Shown here one piece after another: positions 1-6,299 of a stretch of DNA of 10,614 nucleotides. Each line of letters begins with the position of its first letter. The stretch's first letter is position 1. This DNA comes from Christensenella sp. UBA7862. GTDB taxonomy: Bacteria > Bacillota > Clostridia > Christensenellales > UBA1242. The position numbers were made by a program, and so were the translations under genes. Below the pieces are notes generated by a model that saw only the letters and a program-made list of their open reading frames with translations, did no database searches and had not been told where the DNA came from. The stretch spans positions 1 to 10,614 of the forward strand of contig DLSM01000011.1 of the NCBI GenBank assembly GCA_002500135.1, read 5' to 3'.

Positions 1-1
1 A

Positions 2-397
2 TGGACTGCAATCGCAACCACAATTTCTGCAAGTTCGACTTCGGTGAGGTATGGCTCTGGAAATTCAGGTTCAATTACAATAACTGCTGGTGGTGGCGGT
101 GGGAAATGGATATATAGTGTAATTAGTGCAACAAGGACATATCCGACTTGTGGTTCACATGAGAATCATAACGATGAAACTACTGATCCAAACAAATGCT
201 TCACTCTTTCCTCAACTACAGCAACATCAAATGCTATTACGTTTTTTTGCAAAGGGGTATGTTGCTATTCCTATGTTAATACTGGCATCTCAATACGTGA
301 AATAACACGTTCAGTGCAATATACTTATGTTGTTCAAGCAGAGAGCGTATATAATGGAACGAAGGCAACAATAACAATTCAATTTACTGCCAGTTGA
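2..397 (+). CDS. C-terminal fragment of a probable secreted/surface protein (5' end outside window)
   Basis: The reading frame is open from the left edge to the TGA ending at 397 and gives 131 residues, so this is the 3' end of a longer gene. A GTG at 44 is an internal codon with no ribosome binding site in front of it. The fragment is rich in Ser, Thr, Gly and Asn, with alternating hydrophobic beta-type segments, a run of five glycines near residue 35, and a final VQAESVYNGTKATITIQF stretch that looks like the last strands of an Ig-like extracellular domain. There are six cysteines, including CKGVCC, which could form disulfides or bind metal. No membrane anchor or sortase motif is visible at the C-terminus. 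Its composition differs from the Lys/Glu/Leu-rich housekeeping proteins next door. I do not recognise a specific family. The surface location is inferred from composition only. Confidence 0.6.
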   Translation, partial: WTAIATTISASSTSVRYGSGNSGSITITAGGGGGKWIYSVISATRTYPTCGSHENHNDETTDPNKCFTLSSTTATSNAITFFCKGVCCYSYVNTGISIREITRSVQYTYVVQAESVYNGTKATITIQFTAS

Positions 398-418
398 ATG
401 TATAGTAAACATGAACTT

Positions 419-452
419 AAAGACAATAGTCACTACGGCTATTGTTTTTTTT
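419..452 (+). terminator. Rho-independent terminator after the surface-protein fragment
   Basis: ACAATAG (423-429) pairs with CTATTGT (439-445) around a 9-base loop. Three A upstream and the following T run extend the stem, with one G-T wobble. A run of eight T ends at about 452. It lies 25 bases after the stop codon at 397 and isolates the upstream gene from the spoIIIA operon. Confidence 0.7.
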
Positions 453-540
453 GCAAATAATGGGGCAAAATGGTTTGTTTTGTCGGATATGGTTCTTTCT
501 GCGGCAAGGATAATATACATGGTTTGTAAGAAGGTGAACT

Positions 541-1455
541 ATGTTTGAGGAACTTTTCCCACAATATATTTTTAAAGCGATTTCAAATTTGCCAATCAAA
601 AAGTTAAATGAAATAAGATTAAGACTTAACAAAAAAATTGTTGTGACTTTGCAAGGCAAGTCATATTATTTGTGTCAAGAAGGCTTGACGGGAAACGCAG
701 AAAAGGCGATGGTGGCAGACAAATTTTTGATTGACGAAATTGTAAAGCGTGCTTGTGAAAACTCTGTTTATGCCTATTCAAATCAAATAAGAGAAGGCTT
801 TTTGACACTTAAAGGCGGGGCAAGAGTAGGACTTTGTGGCGAAGGTGTTTGTGAAAACGGAATGGTCAAAACCTTAAAAAATATAAATAGTCTTGCCATT
901 CGTGTGCCACACGAAGTCAAAGGTTGTTCGGTTCCTGCAATGGAATATTTGTTTAGGGGCGGGTTCTTAAGCACTCTAATAATCTCGCCCCCAGGCTGCG
1001 GTAAAACAACTTTCATTCGAGATTTAATTTATCAACTTTCGCAAAAAAATTACTGTTACAATGTTCTTGTGTGTGACGAAAGATTTGAAATTGCAAACTG
1101 TTTTAACGGCATAAATACCCTTGATGTGGGCGAATTTTGTGACATTGCAAGCGGTGTTTCAAAAGGCTATGCGTTTTCTAATGCCATTCGAGCAATGCGA
1201 CCAGACATTTTGGTCACTGACGAACTTGGAAACGAAAAAGACTACGAGGCAGTGCTTTTTGCCAGCAGCTGCGGAACGGGACTTCTTGCCTCAATTCATG
1301 CCAAAGATATTGACGACCTAAAACTTAAACAGGGCTTCGAGAAGATTTTAAAGGAAAAAGTTTTTGACCGTTTTGTTGTTTTGTCATCTCGCAATGGACC
1401 AGGAACAATAGAAGGCATATTTGATGAAAACCTAAGGTGTATAAGTTATATTTGA
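541..1455 (+). CDS. spoIIIAA: Stage III sporulation protein AA, mother-cell secretion-type ATPase
   Basis: SpoIIIAA is the cytoplasmic ATPase of the SpoIIIA-SpoIIQ channel. It is related to type II/IV secretion ATPases and acts on the mother-cell side of the engulfed forespore. The protein is 304 residues, close to the roughly 307 of the B. subtilis protein. Visible motifs are a Walker A loop SPPGCGKTT at residues 149-157, a Walker B-like DILVTDELG at 222-230, and ASIHAKD at 250-256, which resembles the His box of secretion ATPases. The N-terminal half carries the family pattern NEIRLRLNKK (residues 23-32) and GFLTLKGGARVGLCGE (86-101). The first Walker A glycine is serine here. The ATG at 541 follows AGAAGGTGA with ideal spacing. 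It is the first gene of the eight-gene operon. No SigE promoter could be assigned with confidence. Confidence 0.97.
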   Translation: MFEELFPQYIFKAISNLPIKKLNEIRLRLNKKIVVTLQGKSYYLCQEGLTGNAEKAMVADKFLIDEIVKRACENSVYAYSNQIREGFLTLKGGARVGLCGEGVCENGMVKTLKNINSLAIRVPHEVKGCSVPAMEYLFRGGFLSTLIISPPGCGKTTFIRDLIYQLSQKNYCYNVLVCDERFEIANCFNGINTLDVGEFCDIASGVSKGYAFSNAIRAMRPDILVTDELGNEKDYEAVLFASSCGTGLLASIHAKDIDDLKLKQGFEKILKEKVFDRFVVLSSRNGPGTIEGIFDENLRCISYI

Positions 1456-1512
1456 TTTTGAAACATAATGATTGAAAAAAAAGGACATTGACTTGTTGCA
1501 AAATAACAAAAA

Positions 1513-1522
1513 GAGAAGGTGA
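1513..1522 (+). promoter_or_regulatory. Ribosome binding site deciding the spoIIIAB start
   Basis: GAGAAGGTGA precedes three in-frame GTG codons at 1519, 1525 and 1528. The one at 1519 lies inside this Shine-Dalgarno sequence, so it is unlikely to be the start. GTG 1528 has 5 bases of spacing after AGGTGA, matching the spacing at spoIIIAA and spoIIIAC. Confidence 0.6.
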
Positions 1523-1527
1523 AAGTG

Positions 1528-2019
1528 GTGAAAGTGTTATTGATTTTGGTGTGTTTTGGCTGTTGTGTCGTGGCGGGAGTGGTTTGCGGAAGTCACTTTA
1601 AAAAGCGGTCAAAATTTTACTCTGATTTATGTTTGTTTTGCGAAGAATTGATGCTTCAAATTAAAGGAAACTTGCAAACGCTCCCAAACTTTGTATCAAG
1701 TCACAAAGACATGTTTGGAAGAGAATTTGGGGCAGTTTTAGAGCAATATGAAATGTGGCTGGCGGGTAAAATTGAGGAGAAAGACTTTTTGCAGTTTGAA
1801 GTGGCTTCAATAAGTGGCAATGAAATGAAAGATGTTTGTGAGTTTTTGATGAATTTGGGAACATTTTTGACTGATGAGGAACTTGCAAAACTGGAAATTA
1901 ACAAATCTAAATTTAAGTCAAAAAGCAAGGTTTGTGATGAGAATAAAGGGAAATACTTTGGAACGTACATAAAACTTTTTGTGGTGGCGGGAGCAATGCT
2001 TGCAATCATTTTTTTATAA
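1528..2019 (+). CDS. spoIIIAB: Stage III sporulation protein AB
   Basis: SpoIIIAB is a mother-cell membrane protein of the SpoIIIA channel with a GspF-like (type II secretion platform) cytoplasmic domain, thought to link the SpoIIIAA ATPase to the membrane complex. From GTG 1528 the product is 163 residues, against about 171 in B. subtilis. It has an N-terminal membrane segment of about residues 4-22 (LLILVCFGCCVVAGVVCG), a soluble helical region containing the family-like FYSDLCLFCEELMLQI, and a C-terminal membrane segment ending in LFVVAGAMLAIIFL. The two-anchor layout, length and position between AA and AC support the call. Unlike the tight junctions later in the operon, 72 bases separate it from spoIIIAA. 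The N-terminal membrane segment is unusually cysteine-rich. Starts at 1519 or 1525 would add three or one residues. Confidence 0.92.
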   Translation: MKVLLILVCFGCCVVAGVVCGSHFKKRSKFYSDLCLFCEELMLQIKGNLQTLPNFVSSHKDMFGREFGAVLEQYEMWLAGKIEEKDFLQFEVASISGNEMKDVCEFLMNLGTFLTDEELAKLEINKSKFKSKSKVCDENKGKYFGTYIKLFVVAGAMLAIIFL

Positions 2020-2034
2020 AGAAGGTGAAATAAT

Positions 2035-2232
2035 ATGGACTATGATTTGATTTTTAAAATTGCCGGCATAGGACTTTTGACTGCCATTGTGGCTCAAATA
2101 TTGAAGAATGTTGGCAAGGATGAAATTGCAACTGTTGCAACACTTGCGGGACTTGTTGTGGTGCTTTTGATGGCTGTTAATATGGTTAGCGACCTCTTTG
2201 AAACGGTCAAACGGCTCTTTTTGTTGTATTAG
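2035..2232 (+). CDS. spoIIIAC: Stage III sporulation protein AC
   Basis: This is a small integral membrane component of the SpoIIIA channel platform in the mother-cell membrane of the engulfed forespore. It is 65 residues, against about 68 in B. subtilis, with two membrane helices at roughly residues 5-23 and 32-52 joined by a short charged loop. The pattern IAGIGLLTAIVAQILKNVGK followed by DEIATVATLAGLVVVLLMAV is characteristic of the family. The ATG follows AAGAAGGTGA with 6-base spacing, 16 bases after the spoIIIAB stop. It resembles the first half of SpoIIIAD two genes on, consistent with the known AC/AD relationship. Confidence 0.96.
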   Translation: MDYDLIFKIAGIGLLTAIVAQILKNVGKDEIATVATLAGLVVVLLMAVNMVSDLFETVKRLFLLY

Positions 2233-2271
2233 CGAAAGTTTTTATAAAAGCCTAGCAAAATCGGGGAGATT

Positions 2272-2658
2272 ATGGAAATTTTTAAGATAGTTGGAGTTGC
2301 AATTCTCACTTGCGTTGCGGGTGCGGTGATAAAACAAGTCAGACCAGAGTTTTTTGTGGTGATTGTCCTCACTGGGAGTTTAATTATCCTATTTATGGTT
2401 GTGGACAAGTTGCGAGAACTTTTTAATTTTGCCACCCAAATATTTAACAAAACTGGGCTTGACTATAGTTTTTTTGCCAATTTACTTAAAATTTTGGGCG
2501 TTGGGCTACTCACTGAGTTTGCAAGCGGAGTGTGTGTGGATAGTGGCAACGCAGCCATTGCAAACAAAGTTACGATTGCTGGAAAGATTATAATTGCGTG
2601 CTTATCTTTGCCAATAGTTTGGAATTTGCTAGAAGTTATTATTTCAATCTTGCCATAG
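2272..2658 (+). CDS. spoIIIAD: Stage III sporulation protein AD
   Basis: SpoIIIAD is a multipass membrane component of the SpoIIIA channel platform. It is 128 residues, against about 133 in B. subtilis. The first half (IVGVAILTCVAGAVIKQVRPEF and following) aligns by eye with SpoIIIAC. The second half adds LLKILGVGLLTEFASGVCVDSG and NKVTIAGKIIIACLSLPIVW, the latter a typical SpoIIIAD C-terminal signature. About four membrane helices are visible. The ATG at 2272 follows GGGGAGA at 2263-2269. The gap to spoIIIAC is 39 bases and to spoIIIAE 28 bases, with no terminator in either. Confidence 0.96.
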   Translation: MEIFKIVGVAILTCVAGAVIKQVRPEFFVVIVLTGSLIILFMVVDKLRELFNFATQIFNKTGLDYSFFANLLKILGVGLLTEFASGVCVDSGNAAIANKVTIAGKIIIACLSLPIVWNLLEVIISILP

Positions 2659-2686
2659 GGTGCTTTTGAAGTCATAGGGTAGAAAA

Positions 2687-3976
2687 TTGAGAAGTAGAGT
2701 TAAAAAATGTAATTTTATCTTAATTTTGGTCGCTACTTGTTTATTTGTGGCTTCTTTTTGCATTTTCCCATGCGGAAACTTGGCAAATACTCAAACACAA
2801 TGTTCTTTACAAACTAGGCTTGTCGCAGAAAAAAATTGCAATTTTTCCAACGTTTTGGAAAGCGAAGGGGATTTGTTATACACAAAAAGCGTTGAAGAAG
2901 AACTTGGCGAGAACATAGACAAGCAACTTGACGACATTGACTTTGGTGACCTTGACGGGCAACTTGGGAACCTCGGCTCAAACGAACAGAACTTTGTAGG
3001 GAAGAAAAGTTTTATTGACCTAGTAAAAAGTTTTGTGTCGGGCGAAAATGAGGGGGCGTATAGCGCTTTTATTCCTTATGCACTTGGCACTGTATTTGAC
3101 TTTGTTTTGAATTATGTGCCTTATTTTGCCGTTATCATTGCCGTTGTTATTGCATACAGTCTTTTAAGCAATGTGACAGATGATGGTGGCGGAGTGGGAC
3201 GAATTGTTTATCTTGCGTGTTTTGGAACGGTGGCCACTATTGTTTTAAAACTTGTCTTAGATGTGCTTCATTCAAGTTCAGACGCAATAGCGCTTATGCA
3301 ATCTCAAATGGAAGCAATTTTTCCAATTTTGCTAACTCTTATGACTGCCATTGGCGGCACAGTGTCTGCAAGCACTTTTCAACCTTTTATGGCCATTTTA
3401 TCCAGCGGAATTGCCAAAATGTTTTCAGCAATTTTAGTCCCAGTTTTCATTTTCAGCATTGTATTTTGCACAGTTGGGGCTATTTCCAAAAATGTTAAAC
3501 TAGAAAAGTTTTCAAAATTCTTCACAAGTCTATTTTCATGGATAGTCGGGGTAGTTTTTACAGTGTTTGTGGCGTTTCTATCTGTCAGTGGGTTAACCTC
3601 TGCGACCGCTGATTCGATTTCGCTGAAAACCGCTAAATTCGCCATAAAGAGTTATGTCCCAATGGTCGGTGGATACCTATCGGACGGCATGAGTGTCATT
3701 GTTTGCAGCAGTGTGCTTGTAAAGAATGCAATCGGTATATCGGGGCTTATTTTGCTTGTTGCAACAGTGTTTGCACCTATAATAAAAGTGGGTGTTTTAG
3801 CATTGCTTTTCAAACTAACTTCAGCAATTTTAGAGCCACTTTGCGATAAAGAATTGCCAGATTTTCTTTTTGCGATAGCAAAGGCTCTGAATATGCTTGT
3901 TGTGTGTTTGCTTGCAGTTGGACTTATGTATCTCATTTCAATTTCGCTTGTTATGTGCTGTGCAAATGTATTGTAG
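2687..3976 (+). CDS. spoIIIAE: Stage III sporulation protein AE
   Basis: SpoIIIAE is the large polytopic membrane subunit of the SpoIIIA channel, a likely counterpart of export-apparatus platform proteins. It is 429 residues, slightly above the roughly 399 of B. subtilis. It has an N-terminal signal or anchor (RSRVKK, then a hydrophobic stretch at about residues 9-28) and an acidic linker at about 58-98, containing DKQLDDIDFGDLDGQLGNLG. Multiple membrane helices run from about 130 to the end. The C-terminal part holds the family-typical LKTAKFAIKSYVPMVGGYLS and a following SVLVKNAIGISGL segment. The start is a TTG preceded by a weak AGGGT about 6 bases upstream. It is the only position that keeps the full signal sequence, but start confidence is moderate. 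It ends 11 bases before spoIIIAF. Confidence 0.95.
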   Translation: MRSRVKKCNFILILVATCLFVASFCIFPCGNLANTQTQCSLQTRLVAEKNCNFSNVLESEGDLLYTKSVEEELGENIDKQLDDIDFGDLDGQLGNLGSNEQNFVGKKSFIDLVKSFVSGENEGAYSAFIPYALGTVFDFVLNYVPYFAVIIAVVIAYSLLSNVTDDGGGVGRIVYLACFGTVATIVLKLVLDVLHSSSDAIALMQSQMEAIFPILLTLMTAIGGTVSASTFQPFMAILSSGIAKMFSAILVPVFIFSIVFCTVGAISKNVKLEKFSKFFTSLFSWIVGVVFTVFVAFLSVSGLTSATADSISLKTAKFAIKSYVPMVGGYLSDGMSVIVCSSVLVKNAIGISGLILLVATVFAPIIKVGVLALLFKLTSAILEPLCDKELPDFLFAIAKALNMLVVCLLAVGLMYLISISLVMCCANVL

Positions 3977-3984
3977 GGGGGAAA
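3975..3984 (+). promoter_or_regulatory. Ribosome binding site deciding the spoIIIAF start
   Basis: AGGGGGGAAAAG lies just before ATG 3988, with the purine core immediately after the spoIIIAE stop. An in-frame ATG at 3904 would overlap spoIIIAE by 73 bases, has no such site, and would add a segment out of keeping with the family, so 3988 is preferred. Confidence 0.75.
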
Positions 3985-3987
3985 AGA

Positions 3988-4470
3988 ATGAGTGAAATTT
4001 CAAGTTGGATTTTGCAAATAACAGGCGTTGTGCTGTGTAGTGTGCTTGTTGAGGTGCTATTTCCAAAGGGCAAACTTAATAAGATATTAAAAAGTGTGCT
4101 TGCTGTGTTTATTGTTCTTGTTGTTGTTTCGCCGCTTAAAAATATTGATACAAAAAATCTTAATTTTTCAAATATGTTTGACGGACTTATCATTGACAAA
4201 AACTTTGTTGAACAGCGAGAAGGGGAAAAGATTGAAGGGTTAGAGAAAACCATTGAACAAAACCTTGAAAAGAACGGCTACAAAGGGACAAAAGTCAATA
4301 TTGTGGGCAGTTTTAGTGATGAAAAATTGAATATTGAAACTATTTTTGTCGATTTGTCGGGGCTTGTTCTATCTGACGATAGTTTGAATATAAATAAATA
4401 TACAAACATTGTGGCAGTGATAAAAAATCTTGTAAATGTAAGCGAGGATAAAGTGATTTTCTATGAGTGA
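3988..4470 (+). CDS. spoIIIAF: Stage III sporulation protein AF
   Basis: SpoIIIAF is a mother-cell membrane protein of the SpoIIIA channel. From ATG 3988 it is 160 residues. Two N-terminal membrane helices are seen at about residues 7-24 and 35-50, separated by the conserved-type linker LFPKGKLNKILKSVLAVF and followed by VVVSPLKNI, a strong SpoIIIAF hallmark. The remaining 110 residues form a soluble alpha/beta domain ending in the KVNIVGSFSDEKLNIETIFV and VNVSEDKVIFYE segments. This resembles the small ring-building-like fold reported for the family. The stop overlaps the spoIIIAG start by 8 bases (ATGAGTGA), so translational coupling is likely. Confidence 0.95.
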   Translation: MSEISSWILQITGVVLCSVLVEVLFPKGKLNKILKSVLAVFIVLVVVSPLKNIDTKNLNFSNMFDGLIIDKNFVEQREGEKIEGLEKTIEQNLEKNGYKGTKVNIVGSFSDEKLNIETIFVDLSGLVLSDDSLNINKYTNIVAVIKNLVNVSEDKVIFYE

Positions 4471-5011
4471 AGACAAAAAAACATCAAAATTTTCTGGAAT
4501 TTTGGACAGGCTTAAGAAGATTAAACACTTAGATATTATATTAGTTGTCCTTTTCATTGCCATAATTTTGCTAATTTACTTCTCGTCTTTTGGAAAACAG
4601 TCAAACTCTGGCACAACAAACTACGAAGTGACCACCGAATCAACCAGTTTTGACAAGTACAGGACAAGCCTAGAACATAAGATAAAAACCGCTGTTGAAG
4701 CCCTAGAAAATGTGGAGCATGCAGAAGTTATCTTGTATTTTGACAAAGGGGCAGAAACAGTGATTGCATATACTTATGAAACAAAAACCTTGCCAGACGG
4801 AAGTAAACTAGAAACAAAAAGCCCAGTTTTAATTCAGAATGGCAAGGACGAGGATGTAGTTATTTTGCAAGAGATAATGCCTCAACCGGTGTCTGTTGTA
4901 ATTGTCGCCAGTGGGGCAAAAGATACAAGCGTTAAGTTGAAGATTTTGCAACTTGTGCAAGCATTGTTTGAAATTAAATCTTCAAAAGTAGAAATTTTTG
5001 CAGGGAATTAA
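4463..5011 (+). CDS. spoIIIAG: Stage III sporulation protein AG, ring-forming channel subunit
   Basis: SpoIIIAG forms a large ring in the space between mother cell and forespore through a ring-building motif related to FliF/YscJ. The product is 182 residues, shorter than the roughly 229 of B. subtilis. There is a basic cytoplasmic tail (residues 1-22), one membrane helix (24-43), a short linker, then the ring-building core beginning YRTSLEHKIKTAVEALENVE at 66-85, with HAEVILYF (86-93). A family-typical insertion follows at about 94-140, then PVSVVIVASGAKDTSVKLKI at 142-161 and a last helix-strand pair ending SKVEIFAGN. It starts inside the end of spoIIIAF, with GAGGATA 12 bases upstream, so it probably relies partly on translational coupling. 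Confidence 0.95.
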   Translation: MSEDKKTSKFSGILDRLKKIKHLDIILVVLFIAIILLIYFSSFGKQSNSGTTNYEVTTESTSFDKYRTSLEHKIKTAVEALENVEHAEVILYFDKGAETVIAYTYETKTLPDGSKLETKSPVLIQNGKDEDVVILQEIMPQPVSVVIVASGAKDTSVKLKILQLVQALFEIKSSKVEIFAGN

Positions 5012-5027
5012 ATTTGGGAGGTAAAAA

Positions 5028-5507
5028 ATGTCTAAAAAGAAAAAAATTATTGTGTTTGTTTGTATGATTTGCTTGCTTGTCTTAACGGGAGTTATGAATG
5101 TTGTTCTCAACAAAAATATTGACGCCACAGCCGTCAGCGGAGCAGGGGAAGTTACAACTGCATCCTTCTTTGCCACAAGCAGACTTGACAAAACGACAAC
5201 AAGAAATGAGTCTATTGCACAGTATAAAGAGATTTTAGCAAGTTCCAGCAGTTCACAAGAAGCCAAAAGCAATGCTGAAGCACAAATCAATGCACTTGTT
5301 GAAGCAATGAGCATGGAAACAACAATGGAAGGACTTATAAAAGCAAAAGGCTTTAGCGATGCACTCGTTAATTATTCTTCAACATATATCAATGTTATTA
5401 TAAAAAGTGCAGAACTTACAGAGGACGAAGTTACAAAGATTGTAGATATTATCCAATCTCAAGCAAAGCGTGACATTGATTATATTAAAATTATCCCAGT
5501 TGAATAA
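5028..5507 (+). CDS. spoIIIAH: Stage III sporulation protein AH, SpoIIQ-binding channel subunit
   Basis: SpoIIIAH is the mother-cell membrane protein whose extracytoplasmic ring domain binds forespore SpoIIQ to join the two halves of the channel. It is 159 residues, against about 218 in B. subtilis. The difference lies mostly in the linker after the anchor. A lysine-rich N-terminus (SKKKK) precedes a membrane helix at about 7-27. The C-terminal ring-building domain shows the family pattern AKSNAEAQINALVEAMSMET (residues 79-98), EGLIKAKGFSDALV (101-114) and ELTEDEVTKIVDIIQSQAKR (129-148). ATG 5028 follows GGGAGGT at 5014-5020. It is the last gene of the operon and is followed by a strong terminator. 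The matching spoIIQ gene is not in this window. Confidence 0.95.
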   Translation: MSKKKKIIVFVCMICLLVLTGVMNVVLNKNIDATAVSGAGEVTTASFFATSRLDKTTTRNESIAQYKEILASSSSSQEAKSNAEAQINALVEAMSMETTMEGLIKAKGFSDALVNYSSTYINVIIKSAELTEDEVTKIVDIIQSQAKRDIDYIKIIPVE

Positions 5508-5536
5508 AAACATATAACAAACACAATAAAACAAAC

Positions 5537-5566
5537 AAAAAAACTCCCCAAATCGGGGAGTTTTTT
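5537..5566. terminator. Strong bidirectional Rho-independent terminator
   Basis: ACTCCCC pairs with GGGGAGT around the 5-base loop AAATC. The stem is flanked by an A run on its left and a T run on its right, so the same hairpin has a U tract when read from either strand. It ends spoIIIAH transcription (plus strand) and the convergent gene whose stop codon is at 5575 (minus strand). Confidence 0.93.
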
Positions 5567-5574
5567 AAAACCTT

Positions 5575-6141
5575 TTATCTTTCTGCAAAGAATTCTTCAA
5601 CATTTTCTTGCATTTGTTCTTTTGCTAGAGTGTTTTTCAACATTTCTGTTCGTTGAGCTTCTAGAAATTTGTCTTTTGTGTTTTGTATGCTTTCAAACAA
5701 GGGATGCATTTTGTTTTCCATATCAAGAAGTTCTGCTATTGTGAACCCGTCTTTTCCGTTCCAAAGTTTTGAATGACTTTCAAAAGTTTCTGCCAATTTA
5801 TTCTCAAGTTCGTCAGTGGTGCAATTCATTGCGTTTAGTTTCTTAATACTTTCTTTTGCATATGTAAGTATGCAGTTTCCTGTACCAAGATAGATAGCAT
5901 TTTTATCAAACTTTATTGTTAAAATTGGAAGAGGATTGACAAATCCGTTTTCGTCATGAATAAGTCTAATTTTATTTTTAACTCTAACAATTCTGTTGTA
6001 TGTTGGGATGTATGCCTTTTTGCCTTCGCTGTCCAGAATCAAAAAATGCGGGCAGTCTTCAAGTTTATCCTTAAAACAAGCAATGTTTTCCACTGGGAAT
6101 TCCATATCAAATTTTGTTTTGTAGTCTAGTGTTTCTAACAT
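5575..6141 (-). CDS. Hypothetical protein, 188 residues, family not recognised
   Basis: I do not recognise this protein. It is 188 residues, probably cytoplasmic, with no signal peptide or membrane segment. Residues 1-95 look beta-rich, with alternating strands such as CPHFLILDSEGKKAYIPTY, YNRIVRVKNKIRLIHDENG and LPILTIKFDKNAIYLGTGN. Residues 95-188 are charged and strongly helical, ending in KEQMQENVEEFFAER. Four cysteines occur at about residues 22, 30, 90 and 107. The ATG (6141) has an excellent AAGGAGA site at 6150-6156 and a plausible promoter upstream, so it looks like a real, independently transcribed gene. It points against all its neighbours, lies between the sporulation operon and the nusB operon, and shares the spoIIIAH terminator. 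Its position corresponds to accB/accC in B. subtilis, but nothing in it resembles them. Confidence 0.85.
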   Translation of the reverse strand: MLETLDYKTKFDMEFPVENIACFKDKLEDCPHFLILDSEGKKAYIPTYNRIVRVKNKIRLIHDENGFVNPLPILTIKFDKNAIYLGTGNCILTYAKESIKKLNAMNCTTDELENKLAETFESHSKLWNGKDGFTIAELLDMENKMHPLFESIQNTKDKFLEAQRTEMLKNTLAKEQMQENVEEFFAER

Positions 6142-6182
6142 AATATTTTCTCCTTATTTCTATTTTATTCTATCATTATTCC

Positions 6183-6211
6183 TTTATAGTGTCTATGGAC
6201 AAGTTGCACAA
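6183..6211 (-). promoter_or_regulatory. Putative SigA-type promoter for the minus-strand hypothetical gene
   Basis: On the minus strand, TTGTGC (6211-6206) and TATAAA (6188-6183) are separated by 17 bases. The -10 matches the consensus at five of six positions and the -35 at three of six. It lies about 40 bases upstream of the start codon, with a strong ribosome binding site between them. Confidence 0.45.
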
Positions 6212-6244
6212 AAAAATATAATTTATAAGAGTGGTTAAAATTGA

Positions 6245-6273
6245 TTGCATAAATTTTTTGCCCGTGATATACT
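6245..6273 (+). promoter_or_regulatory. Putative SigA-type promoter with extended -10 for the Asp23-nusB-xseAB-proS operon
   Basis: TTGCAT (6245-6250) is followed after 17 bases by TATACT (6268-6273), preceded by the extended -10 dinucleotide in TGATATACT. It would start RNA near 6280, just before the ribosome binding site. A second possible promoter, TGGACA (6196-6201) and TATAAT (6217-6222), has a perfect -10 but only a 15-base spacer. Confidence 0.5.
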
Positions 6274-6284
6274 ATGTTCATTAT

Positions 6285-6294
6285 AAAGGGGAAG
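6285..6294 (+). promoter_or_regulatory. Ribosome binding site deciding the Asp23-family gene start
   Basis: AAAGGGGAAG lies 5 bases before ATG 6300. The in-frame GTG at 6231 has no ribosome binding site, would sit upstream of the best promoter, and would add 23 residues with no family resemblance. ATG 6300 is therefore chosen. Confidence 0.7.
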
Positions 6295-6299
6295 AATGT

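Noticed and set aside
485..520. A possible SigE promoter for spoIIIAA (GGATATG with ATATACAT)
   Set aside because: The -10-like ATACA is attractive, but the gap to the ATAT-containing -35 is about 22 bases instead of about 14, and no better -35 exists at the right distance. It is too weak to annotate.
398..540. Small genes in the spacer before spoIIIAA
   Set aside because: Apart from the terminator near 419-452 and the ribosome binding site before 541, only short frames without ribosome binding sites are present.
1446..1471. A second SigE-like pair (TTATATT and CATAATGA) between spoIIIAA and spoIIIAB
   Set aside because: The spacing is only 11 bases and the -10 match is partial. The AT-rich 72-base gap makes such matches likely by chance.
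3904..3987. An upstream ATG that would extend spoIIIAF by 28 residues into spoIIIAE
   Set aside because: It has no ribosome binding site, while ATG 3988 has an excellent one and gives the normal family N-terminus.
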